DNA of 64,000 nucleotides. Source: Rubellimicrobium sp. GTDB lineage: Bacteria; Pseudomonadota; Alphaproteobacteria; Rhodobacterales; Rhodobacteraceae. Each line of letters begins with the position of its first letter. Position 1 is the first letter of the stretch. The translations under genes and the position numbers were made by a program. The DNA lies in contig JADYZU010000073.1 of the NCBI GenBank assembly GCA_020852925.1, positions 62,001 through 126,000 on the forward strand, read 5' to 3'. The notes under the pieces were generated by a model, which was not told the origin of the DNA, made no database searches, and was given only the letters and a program-made list of their open reading frames with translations. Positions 54,974 to 63,254 of the stretch are shown piece after piece.

Positions 54974-55002
54974 GGCCCCCGGCGCAGGCCGCGCCGGGGG
55001 CC
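54974..55002 (-). terminator. strong hairpin between sugar binding-protein and ATPase genes
   Basis: GGCCCCCGGCGC (54974-54985) and GCGCCGGGGGCC (54991-55002) form a perfect 12-pair stem with a 5-base loop, 10 bases after the binding-protein stop. No T-run follows on the minus strand, so it probably lowers read-through or stabilises the binding-protein message. Confidence 0.65.
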
Positions 55003-55011
55003 GGGGCGGGC

Positions 55012-56037
55012 TTATTCGCCGGGGCCCTTGCAGGCGATGACCTGATCCATCGTGTAAGTGGTCCAGCCCGGGATCTCGACCGAGACCGGCCATTCCGGAT
55101 CAAGGTTCGGGTTCTGCGCGGTGGCGATGGCGGCGCGGCCTTCGTCGCTCACGTTGTCCCACAGCACCGGGGTGACGTGGACGGTGTGTTCGGCGGGGCT
55201 CTGCCCGCCCAGGATCTGAAGCGCGAGCGCCATGCCCGCCCCGCCGATCGAGCCGGGGTTCGACACCGCCGCGCCGACAAGACCCTCGACCGAAGCGAGT
55301 TGCCCGACGAAGCCCGCGTTGTCCGCGCCCACGACCGGCACGAGGTCAACTTCGGATTCCACCAGCGCATCGACGATCACGTTGTCGATCCCCGAGGTCC
55401 AGATGCCCTGGAACGGGATGCCCGAGGCGATGATGTCGAGGATCTGCTGCTTGCCCTGGTCCTGCTGCCAGCCGGTGAACACCTCCTGCGCGATGCTGAT
55501 GCCCGGATATTCGGCCATCGCCCGGCGGAAGCCCGCGTCGCGGTCGTTGTCGGCACCGGCACCGGCGGCGCCGCGCATGTAGACCACCGCGCCTTCGCCG
55601 CCCATCTGCTCGAACAGCCATTTCGCGCCGAGATAGGCGTAATCCTCCTGGTCGTTCGAGATGTTCCAGGCGCTGGGTTCGCTCACGGCCTGGTCCACGG
55701 CGACGACGACGATGCCGGCGGCGGCGGCCTCGGCCAGGGCGGCGTTGATCGCATCGGCCGAGGCCGGGTTCACCACGATCGCATCCACGCCCGCCTGGAT
55801 CAGGTTGCGGATGTCCTCGAGCTGGCCTGCGGCATCGGTGTTGCGGTGGGCGATGTTCAGGCTCTCGACCGCGCCCGAGGCAAGGGCCTGCGCCTTCATT
55901 GCGCAGACCATTTCCTCGCGCCAGCCGTTGCCCTGCACGGTGTTGGAGATGCCGATGGTATAGCCATCGGCCATCGCCATGCCGCCGGTCGCGGCCAGAA
56001 GGGCCGCAACCGCTGCGGTCCGGGTCAGTTTCGTCAT
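55012..56037 (-). CDS. ribose-type sugar ABC transporter substrate-binding protein
   Basis: 341 residues. A signal peptide (MTKLTRTAAVAALLAATGGMAMA-DGY) precedes a periplasmic binding type I fold: YTIGISNTVQGNGWREEM, NLIQAGVDAIVVNPASADAI, VVAVDQAVSEPSAWNIS and VYMRGAAGAGADNDRDAGFR. The trailing part (VPVVGADNAGFVGQL) is typical of sugar and autoinducer binders. The ligand is unknown. It lies within the long minus-strand operon, just before its ATPase and permeases. Confidence 0.92.
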   Translation of the reverse strand: MTKLTRTAAVAALLAATGGMAMADGYTIGISNTVQGNGWREEMVCAMKAQALASGAVESLNIAHRNTDAAGQLEDIRNLIQAGVDAIVVNPASADAINAALAEAAAAGIVVVAVDQAVSEPSAWNISNDQEDYAYLGAKWLFEQMGGEGAVVYMRGAAGAGADNDRDAGFRRAMAEYPGISIAQEVFTGWQQDQGKQQILDIIASGIPFQGIWTSGIDNVIVDALVESEVDLVPVVGADNAGFVGQLASVEGLVGAAVSNPGSIGGAGMALALQILGGQSPAEHTVHVTPVLWDNVSDEGRAAIATAQNPNLDPEWPVSVEIPGWTTYTMDQVIACKGPGE

Positions 56038-56077
56038 GTGATGTCCTCCCCTGTGACGAATGCTGTCGAAAGTCCGG

Positions 56078-56989
56078 CTACTTCACGAACGGCCGCAGCA
56101 CGTCGCGCGCAAGGGCGAAGCCGCGTTTCACCTTGTCGTCCGTGCCTTCGAACACGCGGTCCTCGTGCTCGATCACCACGGGGCCGTCATAGCCCGCGCG
56201 ATAGAGCGCCGAAAAGAACAGCGCCCAGTCGACATCCCCCAGTCCCGGCATCCGCGGCACCTGCCAGCCCATTCCGGCCGAGAGGATCCCGCGTTCATAA
56301 AGGCCGTCGCGGTCGATCATCAGATCCTTGGCGTGGACATGGGCGAAATGGCCGCCGAATTCGGCGATGAACCGGCCCATGTCGATCATCTGGAGCACCA
56401 GATGCGAGGGGTCGAAATTCATCCCCACGCCCGGCCATTCCGCAAGGATGCGGCGCCAGATCGCGGGGTTGTAGGCGATGTTGTGCCCGCCCGGCCATTC
56501 GTCGCGCGAAAAGATCATCGGGCAGTTCTCGAAGGCGAGGCGCACGCCGCTGTCGGCCGCGTGGCGCAGGATGTCGGGAAAGATCGCCTGCGCGCGGGTC
56601 CAGTTCTCGTCCTGGGTCAGGGCGCGGTCGCCGCCGACAAAGGTGTTCACCACCCCCACCCCCATGAGGCCGGCGGCGGTGATCACCTTCTTCAGATGCG
56701 CGATCACCTCGGCGCGGTGGGCGGCGTCGGGGTGCAGCGGGTTCGGGTAGTAGCCCAGCGCCGCGATCGACAGGCCGTGCTGCGCCACACGGCCGGCGAT
56801 CTCCTGCGCGCGGTCGCGGGTCAGGCCGTCCACGGCGACATGGCTGGTGCCGGCATAGCGGCGCGCCTCGCCGCCGCCCTGCGGCCAGCAGGCGATCTCG
56901 AGCGTCTCGAACCCGGCGCCGGCGGCCCAGCGGGCCACCTCGTCCAGCGGGGTGTCGGGGAAGGGCGCGGTGAGGATGCCGAGTTTCAT
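56078..56989 (-). CDS. sugar phosphate isomerase/epimerase family TIM barrel
   Basis: 303 residues starting MKLGILTAPFPDTPLDEVARW. The AP-endonuclease-2-type barrel has likely metal ligands Glu in LAFENCPM, Asp in VGMNFDPSHLV, His in HVHAKD and Glu in VVIEHEDRVF. Related enzymes isomerise or epimerise keto-sugars and inositol derivatives. Between a dehydrogenase and the importer binding protein, it probably handles the oxidised sugar. The exact reaction is not known. Confidence 0.88.
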   Translation of the reverse strand: MKLGILTAPFPDTPLDEVARWAAGAGFETLEIACWPQGGGEARRYAGTSHVAVDGLTRDRAQEIAGRVAQHGLSIAALGYYPNPLHPDAAHRAEVIAHLKKVITAAGLMGVGVVNTFVGGDRALTQDENWTRAQAIFPDILRHAADSGVRLAFENCPMIFSRDEWPGGHNIAYNPAIWRRILAEWPGVGMNFDPSHLVLQMIDMGRFIAEFGGHFAHVHAKDLMIDRDGLYERGILSAGMGWQVPRMPGLGDVDWALFFSALYRAGYDGPVVIEHEDRVFEGTDDKVKRGFALARDVLRPFVK

Positions 56990-57018
56990 GTCCGTCTCCT
57001 GTCCAGTCCGCGTGCCCC

Positions 57019-58158
57019 TCAGGCCGCGGGAATCTCCTGCCAGGCGCCCGTGCCGGCCGACTGCGCCACCGCCTCGCAAAACAGCATCTCGTGGTGGCCG
57101 TCGCCGAAGGTGGCCCAGGTCGCCCCCGCGCTGCGCCCGCCCCGGGCGATATCGGCGTAGACCGCGCGGAAGAAGGCATGGAAACTGTCGGCAAAGCCCT
57201 CGACATGGCCGCCGGGCAGCGCGGCGGCGGCGGCGCCGGTCGCGTTCATCAGGCCCGGATCGCGCTGGAGGATGCGGTTCGCCTCGCCGCGGGCGCCGAT
57301 CCAGAGATGGTCGGGATGTTCGCTGTCCCAGGCGGCGGCGGAACGCGCGCCCGCGATCTCCCACCTGAGCGAGTTCTTGCGCCCGAAACTGACCTGCGAG
57401 GTGGTGAAGGCCCCGCGCGCGCCGTTGGCGTAGCGCAGCAGGATCATGGCCGCGTCGTCGGTGACGATCCTGCGCGCCTCGGTCGTGCCCTGCGTGGTGC
57501 CGAAGGTCTCGACCGGGCCGGTGGGGCGGTCGCGTTCGGGGATGAAGGTGGCCAGTTCCGCCATGACCGCCACCGGCCGCGCCCCGGTGATGAACGAGGT
57601 GAGGTCGGCCCAATGCGTGCCGATATCCCCCACCGAGCGCAGATCGCCCCCCGCCTCGGTCTCGAGCCGCCAGTTCCAGTCGCCGCGCAGCGCCAGCCAG
57701 TCCTGGTGATAATGCCCGGTGACAAGGCGGATCTCGCCCAGATCGCCGGCCGCGACCATGCCGCGCGCCTGCTGGTTCAGCGGATAGAAGCGGATGTTGT
57801 GGCACACCGCCGCCACCCGCCCCGAGGCATCGGCCGCGGCCACCATCTCGCGCGATTGCGCGGCGGTCAGGGCAAGCGGCTTTTCGCAGATCACATGCTT
57901 GCCCGCGGCCAGGATCGCCATGACCTGCGGGTAATGCGCGTGGTTCGGCGAGGTGACATGCACCACATCGACCGACGCATCCGCCAGCAGATCGTCCAGC
58001 GAGGCATAGGCCCGCCCCACCCCCAGCGCCGCCGCCCGTTCGGCCCCGCGCGCGCCCGTCGATCCCAGCACGCCCGCGATCTCCACCCCGAGGCGCCTGA
58101 GCGCGCCCAGATGGACCGTGCCGATGAACCCGGTGCCGATGACTGCCGCCCTGACCAT
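57019..58158 (-). CDS. Gfo/Idh/MocA family oxidoreductase
   Basis: 379 residues from MVRAAVIGTGFIGTVHLGAL at 58158, with a normal GTGFIG nucleotide loop. VVHVTSPNHAHYPQVMAIL, the catalytic-lysine motif CEKPLALT and GDIGTHWADL (His near the active site) follow. It is a full-length sugar dehydrogenase-like enzyme, paired in this operon with a second, more divergent family member. The substrate is unknown. Confidence 0.92.
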   Translation of the reverse strand: MVRAAVIGTGFIGTVHLGALRRLGVEIAGVLGSTGARGAERAAALGVGRAYASLDDLLADASVDVVHVTSPNHAHYPQVMAILAAGKHVICEKPLALTAAQSREMVAAADASGRVAAVCHNIRFYPLNQQARGMVAAGDLGEIRLVTGHYHQDWLALRGDWNWRLETEAGGDLRSVGDIGTHWADLTSFITGARPVAVMAELATFIPERDRPTGPVETFGTTQGTTEARRIVTDDAAMILLRYANGARGAFTTSQVSFGRKNSLRWEIAGARSAAAWDSEHPDHLWIGARGEANRILQRDPGLMNATGAAAAALPGGHVEGFADSFHAFFRAVYADIARGGRSAGATWATFGDGHHEMLFCEAVAQSAGTGAWQEIPAA

Positions 58159-58189
58159 GCCCTTCCCCCTGTGCGTTAGCGCAATCATC

Positions 58190-58912
58190 TCACACGATCG
58201 AATAGCCGCCGTCCACCGGGATCGTGGCGCCGGTGATGAATGCCGCCATGGGCGAGGCCAGGAACAGGACCGGCCCGGCCAGATCGTCGGGCATTCCCCA
58301 GCGCGCCAGCGGCGTGCGTTCGCTGACCCGGCGCACATGGTCGGGGTTCTGGCGCGAGCGCGCCGACTGTTCGGTGACGATGAAGCCGGGCGCGATCGCG
58401 TTCACGCGGATGCCGTCGCCGGCCCAGGCGATGGCCAGCGATTTCGTCAACTGCTGCACCCCGGCCTTGGAGGCGCCATAGGCCGGGTTCTGCGGGCTGC
58501 CGAAGGTCGCATACATCGAGGCGATGTTGATGAGGCTGCCTTGGGCCGCGGCCAGATGCCCGCGAAAAGCCAGCGCCATGCGCAGGCTGCCGGTCAGGTT
58601 GATGTCGAGCACGGTCGCAAAGAACCCGGCCTCCATCTCCTCGCCGCGCCGGGTGATGGCGGCGCCGTTCACCAGCACGTCAAGGCGCGGCATCCCCGCC
58701 GCCAGCGCGGCGATCGCGTCCTGGTCGCGCACGTCGAGGCGGTGATAGGCGAAACGGCCGCGGTCCGCCTCGGCGGGCGCATCCTCGGCGCCGGTGATGG
58801 CGACCTCGGCCCCGGCGTCCTGGAATGCGCGGGCGATGGCGGCGCCGATCCCGCCCCGGCTGGCCCCCACGACCAGCACGTTCCGACCGTTGAAATCGTA
58901 TGCAACTGCCAT
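58190..58912 (-). CDS. SDR family oxidoreductase
   Basis: 240 residues. The nucleotide loop is GASRGGIG, one residue longer than the usual TGxxxGIG; VLVNGAAI replaces NNAG, and the active site is Ser in INIASMYATF and YGASKAG. ITGATIPVDGGYSIV is the typical C-terminus. It probably oxidises or reduces a sugar or polyol in this operon. Lys/Tyr are intact, so it should be active. Confidence 0.9.
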   Translation of the reverse strand: MAVAYDFNGRNVLVVGASRGGIGAAIARAFQDAGAEVAITGAEDAPAEADRGRFAYHRLDVRDQDAIAALAAGMPRLDVLVNGAAITRRGEEMEAGFFATVLDINLTGSLRMALAFRGHLAAAQGSLINIASMYATFGSPQNPAYGASKAGVQQLTKSLAIAWAGDGIRVNAIAPGFIVTEQSARSRQNPDHVRRVSERTPLARWGMPDDLAGPVLFLASPMAAFITGATIPVDGGYSIV

Positions 58913-59026
58913 GTCAGCCCCCGGACTCGCCCGAGAATGGCCCCTGCCCGCGCTATGGGCAAGGGCCTTTCGCGCCGGGGGCGGACAGGCGCGATGTCGC
59001 GGGTCGGGGGGCGGGGCGGCAGAGGG

Positions 59027-59818
59027 TCAGCCCTGCCCGCCAAACACGTTCTGGTCAAAGTCGATCGAGACCCCGGTCATCGGCGCCGAGGCCGGGGACA
59101 GCAGATGCACCACCTGCCGGGCCACCTCTTCGGGGGTGATGAGCCGGCCAAGCGGCAGAAGCGCCGCGCTTTCCGCCACCCATCCGGGGCCGCGGCCCAG
59201 GGTTTCGGCCTGCATCCGCATCTCCGATTCGGTCAGCACCCAGCCAAGGTTCAGCCCGTTCACCCGGATGCCCGTGGCGCGCAGGGCATTGGCGGTGTTG
59301 CGGGTCAGCACCTGAAGCGCGGCCTTGCTGGCGGCATAGACCGCCAGATCGGGCAGGCCGACATGGGCATGCATCGACTGGATGTTGACGATGGCGCCCG
59401 GTGCGCCGCGCGCGCGCATGTCGGCGACCGCGCCCTGCATGAGGAAGAAGGGCGCGCGGGCGTTGAGGGCCTGCATCCTGTCCCAGCCCGCCAGCGTCGC
59501 ATCCGCAAGGCCCATGCGGTAGGTGTGGCCGGCCGAATTCACCAGCCCGTCGATCCGCCCGAAGGCCGCCTGCGCCGCGCCGGTCACCCGCGCGGGCGCC
59601 GCCCCGTCCTCGAGATCGTCCACATGCGTGGCCAGCGCCACCGCGGAGGCCAGTTCCTGCGCCAGTTCCTGCGCCAGCCGCCCGAGCGCCGCCCCGTCGC
59701 GGTCGGTCAGCAGAAGCGCCCCGACCCCCGACCGGGCCGCCAGCCGCGCCGTGGCCGCCCCGATGCCATGCGCCGCGCCGGTGACGATCACCGCCATGCC
59801 GTCCAGCCTGCTTTCCAT
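59027..59818 (-). CDS. SDR family oxidoreductase
   Basis: 263 residues. VTGAAHGIGAATARLAARSG gives the nucleotide loop, LVNSAGHTYRMG the NNAG-like segment, and YAASKAALQVLTRN the catalytic Tyr and Lys, with Ser in VNIQSMHAH. It follows the response regulator gene by 33 bases and precedes a second SDR. Two SDRs plus two Gfo/Idh enzymes suggest several oxidation states of one or more carbohydrates are processed. Confidence 0.9.
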   Translation of the reverse strand: MESRLDGMAVIVTGAAHGIGAATARLAARSGVGALLLTDRDGAALGRLAQELAQELASAVALATHVDDLEDGAAPARVTGAAQAAFGRIDGLVNSAGHTYRMGLADATLAGWDRMQALNARAPFFLMQGAVADMRARGAPGAIVNIQSMHAHVGLPDLAVYAASKAALQVLTRNTANALRATGIRVNGLNLGWVLTESEMRMQAETLGRGPGWVAESAALLPLGRLITPEEVARQVVHLLSPASAPMTGVSIDFDQNVFGGQG

Positions 59819-59851
59819 GCCGCCCCCCCCGGCGCCTCCTGCGCCCCGCGC

Positions 59852-60568
59852 TCAGCCCTTGCGCCCCGCAAGCCAGCGGTCAAGCTCGGCCTCGGCCTTT
59901 TCCAGCGCGCCGTGGTTGAGCAGCTTGCGCAGGAAGGCCGTGGTGACGGCGCGGGCGCGCAGGTTGAACCGGCCGCCGGCGCCCTGGTCATGCACGTCGA
60001 GCGTGTCGTAGATCTGCTGAAGCCGGTTCTGCACCGATCTGAGCGACATGCCGCGCCGTTCGGCGATGGCGCGGTCGGTCAGGCCCAGCGCCACGTCGAG
60101 CAGGATGTCGTATTCCCCTTCGGTAAAGCCGCCGCGCCGGCCGAAGGACAGCGCCTGCGTGCCGCGCACCTCGCGGTCGACGACGCACTGGTTCTCGACG
60201 AAGATCGACCGCAGCGCCAGGCGCAGCCGTTCGTCCGAGGCCGATTTCAGGACATAGCCATAAGCCGCCCCGTCCGGCACGATGCGGGCGACGCCGCGGA
60301 CATAGGCCTCGTCGGCGTAGTTCGACCAGAACAGGATGCGCGTGGCCGGCCGCTCGCGCCAGATGGTGCGCGCCGCCTCGATGCCGTTGCGCGGTGCCAT
60401 CTGGAGATCCATCACCACATGCGCCGCCGGATTCTCGCGCGCGAGGCGTTCGCCCTCCTCGCCCGAGGCGGCCTCGATCACCGCCACGCATTCGGGCAGC
60501 GCCGCCGCGACCGATTCGTGCAGATAGGCCCGATGCAGCGGGTCGTCCTCGACGATGAGCACCTTCAT
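59852..60568 (-). CDS. NarL/LuxR-family response regulator
   Basis: 238 residues. The receiver domain has the acidic pair in VLIVEDD, phospho-acceptor Asp54 in VVMDLQM, Ser82 in FWSNYA and Lys108 in YVLKSA. The C-terminal LuxR helix-turn-helix is GLTDRAIAERRGMSLRSVQNRL. It ends in a short charged tail. It overlaps the kinase gene by 4 bases, so the two are made together. It is the probable regulator of the sugar operon and the divergent importer. Confidence 0.92.
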   Translation of the reverse strand: MKVLIVEDDPLHRAYLHESVAAALPECVAVIEAASGEEGERLARENPAAHVVMDLQMAPRNGIEAARTIWRERPATRILFWSNYADEAYVRGVARIVPDGAAYGYVLKSASDERLRLALRSIFVENQCVVDREVRGTQALSFGRRGGFTEGEYDILLDVALGLTDRAIAERRGMSLRSVQNRLQQIYDTLDVHDQGAGGRFNLRARAVTTAFLRKLLNHGALEKAEAELDRWLAGRKG

Positions 60569-61854
60569 GCGCCGGCCCTCCTGCCTGCGTCCTTGCGCAG
60601 GCGCGTGCCGGCCTCTGGCGGCGGACCGGGACGGGCCAGCGACAGCCGCACCCTCGTGCCGCGCCCGCCCGCGCCCGCCCCGATCCAGAACCGCGCCGCG
60701 ATCAGCCGCGCGCGCGTGCGCATGTTGTCGATGCCGTTGCCGCGCCGGCGCCCGCCCTGCGGCAGGCCCGCGCCGTCATCCTCGACCGACAGCACGATCA
60801 GCCCGCGCGCCAGCGTCAGGTCGATGCGCAGTTCCGTGGCCCCCGAATGGTGGACCGCGTTGTTCACCGCCTCCTGAAGGATGCGCAGCACCGCCACCGC
60901 CACCGCCGGGTCAAGCGCATCGAGCGCGCCGTCGGTACGGTCGCACAACGTCCCGCGGATCGGCAGGCCGGAATCGCGGATCGCCCGGTCGAGATGGTTC
61001 TCGAGCGCATGGGCCAGGCCGAACAGATGCAGCACCGAGGGCTTGGCCGCCTCGATGATCTGGCGCAGCGCCGCCATCGCCTCGTGCAGGCCCTGCGCCA
61101 GCGTGCCAAGCGCGGCCGGATCGACCGGACCCCCCGCCGCGCGCAGCCGGTCAAGACCGCGGGCGATGCGGGTGAGATCGGCCAGCGTCTGGTCGTGCAG
61201 GTCCATGCCGATGCGCTGGCGCTCCTGCTCAAGCGCCTCGGTCAGGCGCAGCGCGCCCTGGCGCAGCCCCTCTTCGCGGGCACGGGCCTCGGCCTCGGTC
61301 ACGGCCGAGAGCCGGGCCTGTTCGGCCGCCCTGAGCGCGTGGAAATAGGGCGAGAGCAGTTCCGCGACATAGCGCAGGTTGCGCACTTCCTCGGGGCCAT
61401 AGCGCCCCGGTTCGTGCGAAGAGACCGACAGCGCGCCGATGATCCGGCCATGCACCCGCAGCGGCACGTTGACGCGCGCCCGCAGCCCGTGGTCCCAGAC
61501 CGGGCGGTGCACCGGGTTGTGCGGGTCATAGAGCGGGTCGGCGCAGGCGTCGCGCGACAGGAGGTGATCGACCTCGCCCGTCAGGATCGGGCGGATCGGA
61601 CTTGCGGCGACGGGGGCGGCCTCCATCCGGCCCCAGACCGTGTCGATCCCGGATTCGTAGGCGGTATGCAGCAGGCCGTCGTCGCCCATGATGCAGACAT
61701 CGAGATGGTCATGCGGCACGATGAGCGCGATCTCGTCGCTGACCGCGCGGATGGCCGAGCCGAAATCGACCTTGCCCGCCAGCAGGCGCGAGATGCGGAA
61801 AAGCTGGTTGAGACGCGCCGCCGGCGCCAGCGTGGCCGGCCGTTCCACGGGCAT
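60565..61854 (-). CDS. soluble GAF-domain sensor histidine kinase (HisKA_3)
   Basis: 429 residues with no membrane segment. A GAF domain covers about 20-175 (VNVPLRVHGRIIGALSVSS), then a coiled-coil linker (LSAVTEAEARAREEGLRQGA), the phospho-acceptor His220 in GMDLHDQTLADL and an HATPase_c domain (EAVNNAVHHSGA, VEDDGAGLPQ, GNGIDNMRTRARL). It should sense a cytoplasmic ligand or redox signal and phosphorylate the partner regulator. As first gene of the minus-strand run it may be autoregulated. Confidence 0.92.
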   Translation of the reverse strand: MPVERPATLAPAARLNQLFRISRLLAGKVDFGSAIRAVSDEIALIVPHDHLDVCIMGDDGLLHTAYESGIDTVWGRMEAAPVAASPIRPILTGEVDHLLSRDACADPLYDPHNPVHRPVWDHGLRARVNVPLRVHGRIIGALSVSSHEPGRYGPEEVRNLRYVAELLSPYFHALRAAEQARLSAVTEAEARAREEGLRQGALRLTEALEQERQRIGMDLHDQTLADLTRIARGLDRLRAAGGPVDPAALGTLAQGLHEAMAALRQIIEAAKPSVLHLFGLAHALENHLDRAIRDSGLPIRGTLCDRTDGALDALDPAVAVAVLRILQEAVNNAVHHSGATELRIDLTLARGLIVLSVEDDGAGLPQGGRRRGNGIDNMRTRARLIAARFWIGAGAGGRGTRVRLSLARPGPPPEAGTRLRKDAGRRAGA

Positions 61855-61948
61855 GTCGCTGCCTCCTTCAGCGGGGCCGGAGGGCCCCGGTCCGCCTCAG
61901 TCTGCGCCGCGCCGCCCGGCGGGGTAAAGGGGGCGCCCCGCCCCGGGG

Positions 61949-62002
61949 CTGCGCGATCGCGCAGGCGGGGATGCGCAAACCCGCAAACGGACTGCCGCAA
62001 AC
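61949..62002. promoter_or_regulatory. candidate operator region: palindrome plus three CGCAAAC repeats
   Basis: In the 269-base divergent gap, CTGCGCGATCGCGCAG (61949-61964) is a perfect 16-base palindrome. CGCAAAC follows at 61974, 61982 and 61996 in direct repeat. Position between the two-component genes and the importer suggests regulator binding. No sigma70-type promoter is obvious nearby. Confidence 0.45.
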
Positions 62003-62123
62003 CGTCTGGCGGGGGCGGCCCGCTCCGGTCCATCCTGCCGCCACGACCAACACCGCAGGCCCCGGGCCGTTCCGGGCGGCGGGCATCTTGCGCGGCGGGC
62101 GCCGCTTCTTGGGAGGAAGACAG

Positions 62124-63140
62124 ATGCAGATCAAGACCATTCTCGCCGGTTCGGTGCTGATTGCCGCCTCGGCCGCCGGCGTGCAGGCCGACACTTCGGC
62201 GGCGCGCATCGCGCTGTCGAACAACTATGCCGGCAATTCCTGGCGGCAGGCCATGCTGACAAGCTGGGAAACCGTGACCGGGCCGGCCGTGGCCGCCGGC
62301 ATCGTCGCCGCCGCCCCCGCCTTTACCACCGCCGAGAACCAGGCGACCGAACAGGCGGCGCAGATCCAGAACATGATCCTCGAGGGCTATGACGCCATCG
62401 TGGTGAATGCCGCCTCGCCCACCGCGCTGAACGGCGCGGTCAAGGAGGCCTGCGATGCCGGGATCATCGTCGTCTCGTTCGACGGGATCGTGACCGAACC
62501 CTGCGCCTGGCGCATCGAGGTGGATTTCCACGAGATGGGCCGGATGCAGGTGGAATACCTGGCCGGGCGCCTGCCCGAGGGCGGCAACCTTCTCGAGATC
62601 CGGGGCCTTGCCGGGGTGTCGGTCGATGACGGGATCAGCGGCGGCATCCATGCCGGGGTGGAACAGTTCCCGCAGTTCACCATCGTCGGATCGGTGCATG
62701 GCGACTGGGCGCAGGACGTGGCGCAGCGCGCGGTGGCGGGCATCCTGCCGTCGCTGCCCGAGATCGTCGGCGTGGTGACGCAGGGCGGCGACGGTTACGG
62801 CGCGGCGCAGGCCTTTGCCGCGGCCGGGCGCGACATGCCGATCATCGTCATGGGCAACCGTCAGGACGAGCTGGCCTGGTGGGCCGCGCAGCGCGACGCG
62901 ACCGGCTACGAGACCATGTCGGTGTCGATCGCGCCGGGGGTCTCGACCCTGGCGTTCTGGGTGGCGCAGCAGATCCTCGACGGGCGCGAAGTGCCCAGGG
63001 ATCTGGTGGTGCCCTTCCTCGAGGTGTCGCAGGACAGCCTTGACGCCGATCTGGCCAACACCCCGGCGGGCGGGGTGGCGAATGTCGAATATTCGCAGGA
63101 AGACGCCATCGCCGCGATCGAAGCGGCCGCCGGGGGCTGA
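62124..63140 (+). CDS. ribose-type sugar ABC transporter substrate-binding protein (second system)
   Basis: 338 residues from ATG 62124 after GGGAGGAAGA. The signal peptide is MQIKTILAGSVLIAASAAGV-QAD. The type I binding fold includes IALSNNYAGNSWRQAML, NMILEGYDAIVVNAASPTAL, IVVSFDGIVTEPCAWRIEVD and VTQGGDGYGAAQAF. It differs in sequence from the binding protein at 55 kb, so the ligand may differ. It diverges from the kinase gene and is followed by its own ATPase gene. Confidence 0.92.
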   Translation: MQIKTILAGSVLIAASAAGVQADTSAARIALSNNYAGNSWRQAMLTSWETVTGPAVAAGIVAAAPAFTTAENQATEQAAQIQNMILEGYDAIVVNAASPTALNGAVKEACDAGIIVVSFDGIVTEPCAWRIEVDFHEMGRMQVEYLAGRLPEGGNLLEIRGLAGVSVDDGISGGIHAGVEQFPQFTIVGSVHGDWAQDVAQRAVAGILPSLPEIVGVVTQGGDGYGAAQAFAAAGRDMPIIVMGNRQDELAWWAAQRDATGYETMSVSIAPGVSTLAFWVAQQILDGREVPRDLVVPFLEVSQDSLDADLANTPAGGVANVEYSQEDAIAAIEAAAGG

Positions 63141-63188
63141 GCCGGCAGCGGATCCGGTTGCCCGCCCGTGACGGCGGGCCGCCGGGCC

Positions 63189-63221
63189 GGGGCCGCCGCA
63201 ACCTCCCGGTGCGGCGGCCCC
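63189..63221 (+). terminator. strong hairpin between second sugar binding-protein and ATPase genes
   Basis: GGGGCCGCCGCA (63189-63200) and TGCGGCGGCCCC (63210-63221) form a perfect 12-pair stem with a 9-base loop. It lies within the operon, before the ATPase start at 63255. Confidence 0.65.
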
Positions 63222-63254
63222 ATCATCTGGTTCCCGCCCGAGGAGATGCGCCCC

